From contig DDAM01000007.1 in NCBI GenBank assembly GCA_002332905.1, positions 1 through 57,189 of the forward strand: a DNA stretch of 57,189 nt, given 5' to 3'. The number at the start of each line of letters is the position of its first letter. Position 1 is the first letter of the stretch. The translations under genes and the position numbers were made by a program. Source of the stretch: Firmicutes bacterium UBA2058 (GTDB taxonomy: Bacteria > Bacillota > Clostridia > Tissierellales > Sedimentibacteraceae). The notes below the pieces were generated by a model. It saw only the letters and a list, made by a program, of their open reading frames with translations, did not search any database and was not told the DNA's origin. This document shows positions 7,857 to 16,581 of the stretch, in pieces.

Positions 7857-7890
7857 ATATACCTCCATGCATTTCTTTCACCCTTATCAA
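7854..7890 (-). repeat. Probable deletion remnant of the leader cassette before cysS
   Basis: Minus strand reads TGATAAGGGTGAAAGAAATG, then CATGGAGGTATATATG, ending at the cysS start. The first part matches the DNA at the start of the rlmB leader ORF (TGATAAGGTTGAAAGAAATG) with one difference, and the end resembles its last part (GCATGGGCATAATTATG). The leader coding part between them is missing. Homology is inferred from these short matches. Confidence 0.4.
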
Positions 7891-7899
7891 CTCCTAAAA

Positions 7900-9375
7900 T
7901 TACAATCTTGTAATTAGTTCTTTAAGTCTATTTATAGTTTTCTGTTTACCAAGTGCGATCAATATTTTACCCATATCAGGTCCATGTTGTTGGCCTGTAA
8001 CTGCACATCTAACAGGCATAAATAAGTTTTTACCCTTTGCTCCGGTTTTTTCTTTTAAAACATTAAATATATTAGCTGTAAATTCTTCGTCTATTTCTTC
8101 TATTGATTCAAGCTCAGCTATGAATGCTTCAATTAAGCCTTTAACATGTTCAGCTTTAACTATTTCTTCAGCCTCTGGAGTCTCAAATGTTACTATATCT
8201 CCAAAGAAAATATTCATATGATTAACTATTTCACTTACATAATTTAATCTTTCCTTTAAGGCATCTGTTACAAGAACTATCCAATCAAATTTTTCTTTTG
8301 CTTCTTTTTCAGTCATAAGACCAGCATTAACTATGCTTGGTACTGCCAACTCTGCAATTCTTTTTGCGTCAGCTTGTTTAATATATTGATTATTAATAAA
8401 GTTTAATTTATCAAGGTCAAATATTCCACCTGTTTTAGAAACTCTATCAAAATCAAATTCCTTAATAAGCTCATCCATTGTAAGCAATTCTTTATTATCT
8501 TTAGGACTCCATCCAACTAATACTAAGTAGTTATTAAGTGCTTCAGGTAAGTAACCTTTATCTTTAAAGTCAGATGTAGCAACATCACCTTGACGCTTAG
8601 ACAATTTTTTTCTATCCTTATTTAAAACAGTAGGCAGATGTATAAACTGAGGCATTTCAAACCCAAAATAATCATAAAGTAGTTTTTGTTTTGGTGTAGA
8701 AGTTAACCACTCTTCACCTCTAACAGCATGAGTTATCTCCATCAAATGATCATCAACAACTACTGCCAAATGATATGTTGGAAATCCATCTGATTTAATT
8801 AAAACTTGATCATCGACCTCAGATGAATTGATTGTTATAGTTCCTTTAACTGGATCTGTCCAAGATATATCTTGATTTTCAGGAACTTTTAATCTTATAA
8901 CATGCTCCTCACCATTTGCAAGTCTTTTCTCAATTTCTTCTTTTGATAAGCTTTGACAGTGCTTATCATACATAGGTGTCTTTCCATCTTCTCTTTGCTT
9001 TTCTCTAACCTCATCTAACCTTTCCTTAGTACAGAAGCAGTAGTAAGCGTATCCCTTATCTAAAAGAATTTGTATGTATTTTTTGTATATATCAAGTCTT
9101 TCAGATTGAATATATGGCCCAAAATCACCTTTTTGCACTATTTTACCATTCTCAACAAATACTCCCTCATCATGGATAACACCAGCCCATGTAAGTGAGT
9201 CAATTAAGTTTTCAATTGCTCCCTCAACATATCTTGTTTGGTCCGTATCTTCTATTCTTAATATATATTTTCCGTCATGTCCCTTTGCATATAAATAATC
9301 ATATAAAGCTGTTCTCAAGCTACCAAGATGCAAATATCCTGTTGGACTTGGAGCAAATCTCAATCTTACGCTCAT
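7900..9375 (-). CDS. gltX: Glutamyl-tRNA synthetase
   Basis: 491 residues. The N-terminus MSVRLRFAPSPTGYLHLGSL carries the HIGH-type motif, and NKDRKKLSKRQGDVA is the KMSKS motif of GluRS. The catalytic domain spans about 1-320 and an all-helical anticodon-binding domain about 330-490. AGGAGG precedes the ATG. First gene of the tRNA-synthetase/RNA-processing operon, transcribed from 9469-9497. No T-box specifier structure was seen in the roughly 85-nt leader. Confidence 0.96.
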   Translation of the reverse strand: MSVRLRFAPSPTGYLHLGSLRTALYDYLYAKGHDGKYILRIEDTDQTRYVEGAIENLIDSLTWAGVIHDEGVFVENGKIVQKGDFGPYIQSERLDIYKKYIQILLDKGYAYYCFCTKERLDEVREKQREDGKTPMYDKHCQSLSKEEIEKRLANGEEHVIRLKVPENQDISWTDPVKGTITINSSEVDDQVLIKSDGFPTYHLAVVVDDHLMEITHAVRGEEWLTSTPKQKLLYDYFGFEMPQFIHLPTVLNKDRKKLSKRQGDVATSDFKDKGYLPEALNNYLVLVGWSPKDNKELLTMDELIKEFDFDRVSKTGGIFDLDKLNFINNQYIKQADAKRIAELAVPSIVNAGLMTEKEAKEKFDWIVLVTDALKERLNYVSEIVNHMNIFFGDIVTFETPEAEEIVKAEHVKGLIEAFIAELESIEEIDEEFTANIFNVLKEKTGAKGKNLFMPVRCAVTGQQHGPDMGKILIALGKQKTINRLKELITRL

Positions 9376-9395
9376 TTTATTCCTCCTAAATACTA

Positions 9396-9424
9396 TACTA
9401 ATCTTAACGTTTTTTAGATTAGTA
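9396..9424 (-). other. Leader hairpin ahead of gltX
   Basis: A 9-bp perfect stem TACTAATCT/AGATTAGTA with an 11-nt loop lies between the promoter and the Shine-Dalgarno (AGGAGG) of gltX. No T-run follows, so an mRNA 5'-stabilising or regulatory hairpin is more likely than a terminator. Confidence 0.5.
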
Positions 9425-9468
9425 ATATAATATATATAATTAACAAAATTTATCTAAATAATCAATAT

Positions 9469-9497
9469 ATTATATAATAATTTAAATACAGTATCAA
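9469..9497 (-). promoter_or_regulatory. Sigma-A type promoter of the gltX operon
   Basis: Minus strand TTGATA (9492-9497), 17-bp spacer, TATAAT (9469-9474). Located between the terminator of the upstream peptidase gene and gltX. Confidence 0.8.
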
Positions 9498-9550
9498 CTA
9501 TTTTTTGTAAGTATAAATATATTGGGACAAAATAAAATAAGATAAGATAC

Positions 9551-9583
9551 AAAAAACACAAAGGCTTTGAGTAACCTTTGTGT
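9551..9583 (-). terminator. Terminator of the S8 peptidase gene
   Basis: Minus strand: ACACAAAGG, 10-nt loop, CCTTTGTGT, then TTTTTG. A strong intrinsic terminator about 30 bp after the stop codon. Confidence 0.9.
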
Positions 9584-9614
9584 CCTATGCAGTTAATCCT
9601 CATTATTATTTACA

Positions 9615-10847
9615 TTATTTATCTTTATTCTTAACTTCTTCAATTAATTTTACTGGATTTATGATTTTACCAAAATCGTAGTCTATATTGTTATAATTCT
9701 TTAGTTTAATTGTATCTCCTGTTGAAATTGAAGTTTCCCAAAATTCATTATATGTTATCTCAGGGTTTACCTGACAAGCTAGTGCATAAACTCCAGCTAA
9801 GTATGGAATAGTCCAGCTCCATCCGCCTTCTGCATATACAACATAATCCTCTTGTCCTGTTGGTGATGCTGTACAACGAAAATCCATAGGTGCCATAACA
9901 TAGTTTGCCCTTTTTAGAGTTTCTACCGCCATATCCTTCCACCACGAGCCTGGAACAAACGAATTAATATCATTGCTATCAGCTAGAGGTTTTTTCCCTA
10001 ATCCATGGAAATTATAACCATTTGTATCGCTTAGTGAAGATGATATAACAAAAATTCCTTTTTCATTAGCTCTTTTTACAGCATCCATTACTTCAGTATA
10101 ACCTTTTTCAGACCTACTCCAACCCCTTGCTATTGAAATTACTCTTATTTTTCTATCTTTAGGTAAATCCTCATTAATTTCTAAAAATCTATCAATGTAG
10201 TTTGCTATATATGTATAATCAAAGACATATTTACCATCTACCTTTTCACCAAAAGGCCCTGCTATATAGTATAAGTCTGCGTCAGGAGCTACTCCGACAG
10301 TCTTACCTACTGCAATTGATGCTACAGCCGCACCATGCATGCTTGCATTAATGGTTTTATAAACATCGTACTCCTCATAAAACTTCAAGTTATCCTTATA
10401 TTCAACATGATCAACAAGTAGAGTTTGATCTATAATAGCTATACCAACACCTTTACCTGTTATACCCTTATCATGTAGTTGACGAACATTAAGACCGGGA
10501 TCCTTATATAACTCCATAACCTTTTCTGGATTAAATTCATTTGGTAAATTCTTTGGCCACTTTGTTTTAGAATCAAATGTTGTGTATAGCAGATCCTCAT
10601 ATCTATCCATAACATCATCTGATGAAATGTCACTACTTCTAATGTCGATTTCAAAAGTCTCATTAAGGCTTCTCTGCGGTAATGATGTGATACCTTTAAA
10701 CATATCGGTAAAATCTACTACATTAGGAATTCTTTCGATTTTTATGACCTTTGAAACTTGATATCCCCCATTTTTTTCATTAGTACTACAAGCTGTCAGT
10801 AAAAGCATAATAATTAATACAATTGCTATGCTACTTCTTTTTTTCAT
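9615..10847 (-). CDS. S8 (subtilisin-like) family serine peptidase, lipoprotein
   Basis: 410 residues from the ATG at 10847. The lipoprotein signal ends in a lipobox, LLLTAC. The subtilase triad is recognisable: Asp140 in VGIAIIDQT, His171 in ASMHGAAVASIA, and Ser344 in GWSWTIPYLAGVYAL. The usual AAGN oxyanion segment reads VISSSLSD, so the enzyme is divergent. An upstream in-frame ATG overlaps the GGGAGG Shine-Dalgarno and was rejected. It is probably membrane-anchored on the outside. Substrate unknown; single gene with its own terminator. Confidence 0.82.
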   Translation of the reverse strand: MKKRSSIAIVLIIMLLLTACSTNEKNGGYQVSKVIKIERIPNVVDFTDMFKGITSLPQRSLNETFEIDIRSSDISSDDVMDRYEDLLYTTFDSKTKWPKNLPNEFNPEKVMELYKDPGLNVRQLHDKGITGKGVGIAIIDQTLLVDHVEYKDNLKFYEEYDVYKTINASMHGAAVASIAVGKTVGVAPDADLYYIAGPFGEKVDGKYVFDYTYIANYIDRFLEINEDLPKDRKIRVISIARGWSRSEKGYTEVMDAVKRANEKGIFVISSSLSDTNGYNFHGLGKKPLADSNDINSFVPGSWWKDMAVETLKRANYVMAPMDFRCTASPTGQEDYVVYAEGGWSWTIPYLAGVYALACQVNPEITYNEFWETSISTGDTIKLKNYNNIDYDFGKIINPVKLIEEVKNKDK

Positions 10848-10974
10848 AAGTACCTCCCATTTTCCCAATTATTTTTTGGTATTATTTTACATTAATTATA
10901 TCATACAAGCATTAATATACAAGTATCATTATTTTTATATTTTATAAACAAACTATATTTATTTGCAACTATAA

Positions 10975-11026
10975 GAAAAAACATATGCTGACAACTATTT
11001 TTAATTTAACAGTAATCAGCATATGT
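10975..11026 (-). terminator. Terminator of the two-component system operon
   Basis: Minus strand: ACATATGCTGA, loop of about 24 nt, TCAGCATATGT, then TTTTTTC. An 11-bp perfect stem just after the kinase stop codon. Confidence 0.88.
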
Positions 11027-11045
11027 TAATTTGGTAGGAGTTTGA

Positions 11046-12956
11046 TTATATGAACTTTGGTATTAATACAGTAGCTTTAAATAAATCTCCATCTATTTCA
11101 ATATTTAAACTACCTTTTTGTATTTCCATAAGATCCTTAGCAATCGCTAGACCTAGCCCACTGCCTTCACTACTTCTAGATTCATCTGCTCTTTTGAATC
11201 TTTCCATTAATTCTTCAACGGCAACATTTAACTCATATGACGAAATATTTTTAATTGTCAGTGATATGCTGTTTTCAGCATCAGTATTTTCATTTATATC
11301 TATATAAACTCTTGAACCCTTTAATGCATATTTAAATACATTTGATAATAAATTTTCTACTACTCTCCATAGAAGCCTGCCATCTGCTAAAACATAGATT
11401 TTTTCATCAGGAACATTTATTTTGAAATGAAGTCCGGATTTTTCAATTCTATCTTCAAGTTCTGCTAATCCCTGCTGAATTAATGAAAAAATATCAACCT
11501 TTTCAAGCTCAACTGGCATATCTTTACTTGAAGCCTTAGCCGCTTCAAACAAATCCTCTGTAAGCACCTTAAGCCTTTGAGATTTTTGCTCTAAAATATC
11601 TATGTATTTAGCAGCATTTTCTGAGTCCATACCTTCTTTTTTTAGCAAATCAACATAATTAATTATAGATGTTAATGGAGTTTTAATGTCGTGTGAAACA
11701 TTTGTTATCAATTCAGATTTCATCCTCTGACTTTTTATTTCATTTTTGACAGCTTCATCAAGCCCTTCAGCTATACTGTTTACATTATTAGCAAGTGTTG
11801 ATAACTCGCCTTTTCCCTTAACAGAAATTTTATAGCCTACATCACCATCTTTTATATTTTTTATACCATATTTTATTAGCTTAAACTTATTTACATTTAT
11901 ATAAACAAAGTACACTCCAATAGCTAAAACAAATATTATAAGCGGAAAGGCTAAAGTTCCAATAATACAAGCAAATGTATAAGCTCCTAATAACAACAAG
12001 ATCTTAAGCATCAGTGGCCCACTCATAAATAGACCAGAAAATGTCTTACAAATGTAATGTATTATGGTGTAAATTAATGAATGTTTTATAAAAGTCTTAT
12101 TTTTGATGTGTCTAACAATTGACAATCCAAGTATTAGAACAATTGCAACGACAACTGAGCACAATGCAGCAATAAAATATTTATGAAAATAAAATTCATA
12201 ACCATGGTACCAATCATAAAAAATTGATATACCTAATCCTATAACCGTTGCTATAGCTACTAAATTTATATCTGTATATAATTTATCTATAAAGTTAAGG
12301 TGTACATTATCTTCCGAACCTTTTCTCCCAGTAGCAGCCAGTAAATAGACAAAAGCTAATAGCGCAACTATAAACGATATACCCATTATTAAGCATGTAT
12401 TTATCAACGTTGTTCTATCTGAATTCCATTGCTGTAATATAGGATCTAAATACTCATTAGATAAACCAATATAAATTTTATATTTTGAGTCTGTTTCATT
12501 ATCAAACATAGATACATTAATATTATCTAATGCATATGTTCTTAAACTTGGTACATCAGGCTTTACATTAAAATTATATAAGTCCACATATATATATGTA
12601 GGAAATTGTTCAAAATAACTTTTGTTGGGACCAATATTTTTTACTTCATCTTCACCATCTGTAGCATAATAATAAATTCCTTTATTTTTTTCAAAATATT
12701 TATAATATCTATTGGATTGAGCTTCATTATTTTTATTTTTAAGCATTCCTTCTATATTATATATTGGATTTGAATATAAATAACCAATCTCTGTGCTTTG
12801 CATAATATCTTCCTGGAATAACGCTTCAAAATAAGTTATATCATTAATACTATACATGTAAGCTATAAAAATAAATGAGCATGCAATTATAGTAAAAAAT
12901 GCAATTATCTTTAGTATTAAGCTTCTACTGATTTCTTTCAACTTTGTAGCCAACAC
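11046..12956 (-). CDS. Sensor histidine kinase, multi-pass membrane
   Basis: 636 residues. A first membrane helix (about 16-36) is followed by an extracellular domain (to about 185), then a block of several membrane helices (185-360), a HAMP-like linker, the HisKA H-box (ITNVSHDIKTPLTSIINYVD) and an HATPase domain with VVENLLSNVFKYAL and SEGSGLGLAIAKDLM. This layout resembles VanS/LiaS-like kinases of Clostridia that sense envelope conditions. The start is GTG or TTG inside the end of the regulator gene (32-bp overlap), so the pair is translationally coupled. Ligand unknown. Confidence 0.87.
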   Translation of the reverse strand: MLATKLKEISRSLILKIIAFFTIIACSFIFIAYMYSINDITYFEALFQEDIMQSTEIGYLYSNPIYNIEGMLKNKNNEAQSNRYYKYFEKNKGIYYYATDGEDEVKNIGPNKSYFEQFPTYIYVDLYNFNVKPDVPSLRTYALDNINVSMFDNETDSKYKIYIGLSNEYLDPILQQWNSDRTTLINTCLIMGISFIVALLAFVYLLAATGRKGSEDNVHLNFIDKLYTDINLVAIATVIGLGISIFYDWYHGYEFYFHKYFIAALCSVVVAIVLILGLSIVRHIKNKTFIKHSLIYTIIHYICKTFSGLFMSGPLMLKILLLLGAYTFACIIGTLAFPLIIFVLAIGVYFVYINVNKFKLIKYGIKNIKDGDVGYKISVKGKGELSTLANNVNSIAEGLDEAVKNEIKSQRMKSELITNVSHDIKTPLTSIINYVDLLKKEGMDSENAAKYIDILEQKSQRLKVLTEDLFEAAKASSKDMPVELEKVDIFSLIQQGLAELEDRIEKSGLHFKINVPDEKIYVLADGRLLWRVVENLLSNVFKYALKGSRVYIDINENTDAENSISLTIKNISSYELNVAVEELMERFKRADESRSSEGSGLGLAIAKDLMEIQKGSLNIEIDGDLFKATVLIPKFI

Positions 12957-13614
12957 CCCACACCACCTTTAAATATTTTGGTTTTTTTGGATCTATTTCA
13001 ATTTTTTCTCTTATCCTACGTATATGAACTGCAACAGTATTATCTGAACTAAATGAAGGCTCATTCCAAACACTTTCATATATATTGTCGATTGAAAATA
13101 CCTTACCTTGATTGGAAATAAGTAAAAATAAAATTTTATACTCTACAGGAGTAAGCTTCACTATTTCTCCATCTACTATAACTTCTTTTTTTTCATCATC
13201 TACAACAAGTCCTCCTGTTTTAAAAACACCTTGTTTAGTAACAAAATTACCTAATGAAGTGTATCTTCTAAGCTGTGATTTAACCCTAGCTATAAGCTCT
13301 AAAGGATTAAATGGTTTTGTTACATAATCATCAGCACCCATATTAAGACCAATAATTTTATCCGTATCCTCAGATTTTGCTGATAGCATAATCACTGGAA
13401 CATTATGTAATTCTCGTAGTTTTGCTGTTGCCTTTATACCATCCATCTCAGGCATCATAATATCCATAATTATCAAGTGTATCTCATTATCCTTCATAAT
13501 CTCTATAGCTTGTCTGCCATTATATGCTTTTATGATGTTATAGCCCTCATTGGACAAATATATGTCTATAGCCTCAACAATTTCTATTTCATCATCACAA
13601 ACTAATATGTTCAT
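12925..13614 (-). CDS. OmpR/PhoB-family response regulator
   Basis: 229 residues. The receiver domain (1-115) has DDE at 6-8, phosphoacceptor Asp in LIIMDIMMPEMDG, and the conserved Lys in DYVTKPFNPLELIARV. The winged-helix DNA-binding domain (about 130-228) ends with VHIRRIREKIE and VWGVGYKVE. It is similar to VanR-type regulators. GGGAGG lies immediately after a hairpin of the gene-start repeat family. Three overlapping mini-ORFs lie upstream and end in ATGA at its start codon. Confidence 0.92.
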   Translation of the reverse strand: MNILVCDDEIEIVEAIDIYLSNEGYNIIKAYNGRQAIEIMKDNEIHLIIMDIMMPEMDGIKATAKLRELHNVPVIMLSAKSEDTDKIIGLNMGADDYVTKPFNPLELIARVKSQLRRYTSLGNFVTKQGVFKTGGLVVDDEKKEVIVDGEIVKLTPVEYKILFLLISNQGKVFSIDNIYESVWNEPSFSSDNTVAVHIRRIREKIEIDPKKPKYLKVVWGVGYKVERNQ

Positions 13615-13749
13615 TTTATCCTCCCATTATGCCACGTAGTGGCATTATAAATATAAGTGTGAAGTATTTTTTTCACACTATCACCCCATCATAAACTTTC
13701 ATAAAATTCTCACCACCTTAAGTATATATAGTCTCTCTACGAGAGCCAT
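13611..13749 (-). other. Chain of overlapping mini-ORFs and palindromes before the response regulator gene
   Basis: Minus strand: a 16-codon ORF (13699-13749, MALVERL...) ends in ATGA, overlapping a 9-codon ORF (13673-13702, MKVYDGVIV) with a good AAGGTGGTGAG Shine-Dalgarno. That ORF ends in GTGA, overlapping a 21-codon ORF (13611-13676), which ends in ATGA at the regulator's start codon. The tract also contains the hairpins AGTGTGAA...TTCACACT and AATGCCAC-TAC-GTGGCATT, the latter directly before GGGAGG. Mini-ORF translation is untested; in AT-rich DNA some overlaps occur by chance. Confidence 0.4.
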
Positions 13750-13944
13750 TTGATAATATGCTACGCATATTATAACATAAACATACCCCTTACAGCATAA
13801 AAAAATTATACCAAGCAATTATTAAAATAAAAGTGGTATAATTCTTAATAATTTATTAAATTAATAAATTTGCTCAGTAACAAATCATTGCTTTTATATA
13901 CATTCCAGCGAATCTAAGTAAAGCAAAGTATATTCATAGCAACC

Positions 13945-13986
13945 GATAATCAAAGAAAAATAGAAAAGAATTTTTCTTTGGTTATC
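13945..13986. repeat. Long near-perfect hairpin in the 13.6-14.2 kb intergenic tract
   Basis: GATAATCAAAGAAAAA pairs with TTTTTCTTTGGTTATC (15 of 16 Watson-Crick, one G-U) around a 10-nt loop. No terminal T-run on either strand, so it is not an obvious terminator. Confidence 0.6.
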
Positions 13987-14027
13987 TTAGTTTTTGGCAG
14001 AGCAGTTTGCTAAGCTTAGAACTTACA

Positions 14028-14141
14028 GGCATAATGACAATTAACTTTTATACACCTTCCTCGGAGCGCTCCTACCTTTTTCTAGTATTAAAATCAAAGG
14101 AGCGCGAGAATGAGAAGTAAAAAAGTTAATTTCATTATGCC
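14028..14141. repeat. MITE-like 114-bp element with terminal inverted repeats
   Basis: The ends are GGCATAATGACAATTAACTT and AAGTTAATTTCATTATGCC, inverted copies with one or two mismatches over about 21 bp. Inside are a GGAGCGCTCC palindrome (14063-14072) and a matching GGAGCGC (14099-14105). It is GC-richer in the middle than its surroundings, has no ORF, and lies 28 bp after the DUF4846 gene stop. The size and structure fit a non-autonomous element or a large 3' hairpin; no target duplication was identified. Confidence 0.55.
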
Positions 14142-14169
14142 CACACTTGGCTACACCAATATATAATAA

Positions 14170-15108
14170 TTATTTAAATCTCATCAGTTCGTTACTAATA
14201 AAAGTCCATTCTGGTGTTATTATTTCGTCTTTATTGTCTAGCTCATACCATGGACTGATTTCAGAATTGCTTGGATTTATGAGTATTTGTGTTTGCTGTG
14301 CGGGGCTTCCACTTTGAGCTAGCATAAATATTTTTCTTCCTGTTTTACTGTTAACTGCCATATCTACTACAATAACAGCATGACCTGGCATTTTCGGATT
14401 AATAAACACATCACCTATTTGCATATCATCAATATTTACAGAAATTAAATCTTTTTCTAATGATATTGTACTACAATATGCAAATATCATATTCATATAT
14501 TTCATCAAATTATCATAGGTGCATACTTGCTCTGCGTCCTTATACCATGAAGCTTCATTATCATTTATTCTAATTCTATATCCTGCCATCCATTTGCTAT
14601 ACTCAGCCTTAAACCCATTAACAAAGCTAAAACATATACTATTATACATCCTATTATTAAATAAGTAATCTGCTCTTAATAACATAATGGCATCAGCAGC
14701 TTGATGTAAATTCTTATCTCCAATATTATAGTCATAGACACTATCGTACACACCCTTTGATGACTTTGACCTTCCATTATAGTACAGAACTTTATGTCCA
14801 TAAGGCTTTAACCTTTTATTTCTTAAATACTCACCAAAACTACCGTCTTGTACCACTATTCTTTCATATCCTTCAGGAGTTTTATATCTATCAACTAAAT
14901 TAAATCCATCATAATTAACTTCAATATATTTTTTCTTTACAATATTTAGTCTATTTATACCATTGTTTTCAATTTCTTTTTTTAGCTTAATACTAGTTAT
15001 AATATCTGTTTTTTCAGATTTACTTTTACTTATATTTTTAGTGCACGATGCTAATAATAAAAAAAGAAAAATAAATAAAATTATATATAATATTTTTAAT
15101 TTTTTCAT
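14170..15108 (-). CDS. DUF4846-family lipoprotein
   Basis: 312 residues. A signal peptide with lipobox (LFLLLASC) is followed by a low-complexity KSKSEK linker. The C-terminal half has the DUF4846 signature: LRADYLFNN, then DVFINPKMPGHAVIVVDMA, then AQSGSPAQQTQILINP and SPWYEL. The conserved His/Gln-rich core suggests an NlpC/P60-like or related extracellular enzyme, but the family is uncharacterised. It is probably surface-anchored. It starts about 90 bp after a MITE-like element and has no obvious partner gene. Confidence 0.8.
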   Translation of the reverse strand: MKKLKILYIILFIFLFLLLASCTKNISKSKSEKTDIITSIKLKKEIENNGINRLNIVKKKYIEVNYDGFNLVDRYKTPEGYERIVVQDGSFGEYLRNKRLKPYGHKVLYYNGRSKSSKGVYDSVYDYNIGDKNLHQAADAIMLLRADYLFNNRMYNSICFSFVNGFKAEYSKWMAGYRIRINDNEASWYKDAEQVCTYDNLMKYMNMIFAYCSTISLEKDLISVNIDDMQIGDVFINPKMPGHAVIVVDMAVNSKTGRKIFMLAQSGSPAQQTQILINPSNSEISPWYELDNKDEIITPEWTFISNELMRFK

Positions 15109-15197
15109 GCTAATATTTCCTTTAAAAAAATTTCACCTTAAATTAATTGTTCCAAAAAGCGAGCCTTTTATTTAAAGCACTTAATACCAGCATAAAA

Positions 15198-15293
15198 GCA
15201 AAAATACATTTTTGCTATATAAATACTAATCTCAAATAAAAAGCCTTCAATTTTATAATTGAGATAAGTATAAATAACAAAAATGTATTTTTC
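15198..15293. repeat. 96-bp MITE-like palindrome after the amidohydrolase gene
   Basis: The left end GCAAAAATACATTTTTG and right end CAAAAATGTATTTTTC are inverted and each nearly self-palindromic. Inside, ATACTAATCTCAA pairs with TTGAGATAAGTAT with one mismatch. The element ends one base before the amidohydrolase stop codon. It could act as the operon's 3' structure; the double palindrome looks more like a repeat than a simple terminator. Confidence 0.6.
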
Positions 15294-15294
15294 T

Positions 15295-16542
15295 TTATAA
15301 ATTATTTTTTACAAAAGCTCCTTCTTTCATTATAACCTTCATGTTTTCAACACTGATGGCTCTAATGTTTTCAAGTGGATTACCTTCTATAACTAATAAA
15401 TCAGCAAATTTTCCTTCTTCTAATGTACCAGTTTTATCTAATACCTTAAGCATTTCTGCTCCTGATTTAGTAGCAGCTACTATAACATCCATGTTGCTTA
15501 TGCCAGCCTTTTCATTAAACGCATACATTTCACCAATAGCTGTAGTTCCATATGGTGTTAAGCTTGAGCAGAATGAGTCAGAGCCAATAGTTAAAACTAT
15601 TCCTTTTTCCTTTGCTCTTCTTAGGTTTGAATAAACTCTGTTTAATTCTTTTTCAGCAACTGTTTCACCCGGGAACTTGTCATGAACCTCAGGTATATAT
15701 GGTGGTGCATAGGTTTTAAACCATTCGTTTAAAAACTGGATTGTTGGGCAGAAATAAATACCTTTTTCAGCCATTATATCTAAACATTCATCGTTTAATG
15801 TTTGTCCGTGTATAATTAGATGAACACCAGCTTTACAGCTATCTAATGCACCTGAATATCCTTCTGCATGTGACCAAACTGGAATTCCAACCATGTTACA
15901 CTCATCAACAACTGCTTTTATTTCTTCAAATGTATAGTGTTGGTCTAACTTTTGATCCCATCTCCAAATTCCTCCACCTGTTGACCAAATCTTGATTGCA
16001 TCAGGGTTATCACGTAATCTATGCCTAATTGCTTTTCTTAATTCCCAAGGACCGTCAACTCTTTCAGCCCAAGGATGTGAATCATGGTTATAGCTATAAG
16101 GTAACTTGTGGCTGTCTCCGTGTCCACAAGTTCTGCAAAATCCTAGTCCTGTTGCTACAACTCTTGGTCCTTGCATTACTCCTGCTTCAACCATATCTCT
16201 TATTGCTATACCAGAACGAGATATTTCTCCGACTGTTGTTAATCCATTTTCTAGACATTCATGTGCTTGTTGAACTGCTACAACTGTTTTTTGAACAACA
16301 TTCTCTAAAACCCAATCACTGTCATTGTCAGTTAAATTACCACTAAAGTGCAAGTGAGTATCTATAAGTCCTGGCATAATTGTCTTGCCAGATATATCTA
16401 CACGCTCATATTCAGCTCCAAATTCTTTTATTTCTCCAGCATACACTATTTTTTTGTCTTCAACTAGTACAAGAGAATTTTTAATCATATCCTTACCTGT
16501 ACCATCTATTAAATTACCACCAATAAAGGCTAATTTTTTCAT
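15295..16542 (-). CDS. Metal-dependent amidohydrolase (imidazolonepropionase/prolidase-like)
   Basis: 415 residues from the ATG at 16542 (MKKLAFIGGNLIDGTG), after GGAGGAG. Amidohydrolase-superfamily features: GLIDTHLHFSG (metal HxH), a carboxylated-Lys region around DAIKIWSTGG, HAEGYSG, HGQTL and GSDSFCS. The C-terminal GTLEEGKFADLLVIEGNPLENI is the usual closing beta-sandwich segment. Related enzymes cleave Xaa-Pro or N-acyl amino acids. Lying 40 bp after prdF, it may supply proline from peptides; the substrate is inference. Confidence 0.85.
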   Translation of the reverse strand: MKKLAFIGGNLIDGTGKDMIKNSLVLVEDKKIVYAGEIKEFGAEYERVDISGKTIMPGLIDTHLHFSGNLTDNDSDWVLENVVQKTVVAVQQAHECLENGLTTVGEISRSGIAIRDMVEAGVMQGPRVVATGLGFCRTCGHGDSHKLPYSYNHDSHPWAERVDGPWELRKAIRHRLRDNPDAIKIWSTGGGIWRWDQKLDQHYTFEEIKAVVDECNMVGIPVWSHAEGYSGALDSCKAGVHLIIHGQTLNDECLDIMAEKGIYFCPTIQFLNEWFKTYAPPYIPEVHDKFPGETVAEKELNRVYSNLRRAKEKGIVLTIGSDSFCSSLTPYGTTAIGEMYAFNEKAGISNMDVIVAATKSGAEMLKVLDKTGTLEEGKFADLLVIEGNPLENIRAISVENMKVIMKEGAFVKNNL

Positions 16543-16581
16543 ATTATCTTTCTCCTCCATAAAGGTTGTTTACAACAACCT

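Noticed and set aside
9376..9468. T-box riboswitch before gltX
   Set aside because: The leader is only about 85 nt and lacks the T-box sequence and specifier loop.
13945..13986. Terminator for the DUF4846 gene
   Set aside because: A strong stem but no T-run on the minus strand, and it is about 180 bp past the stop codon.
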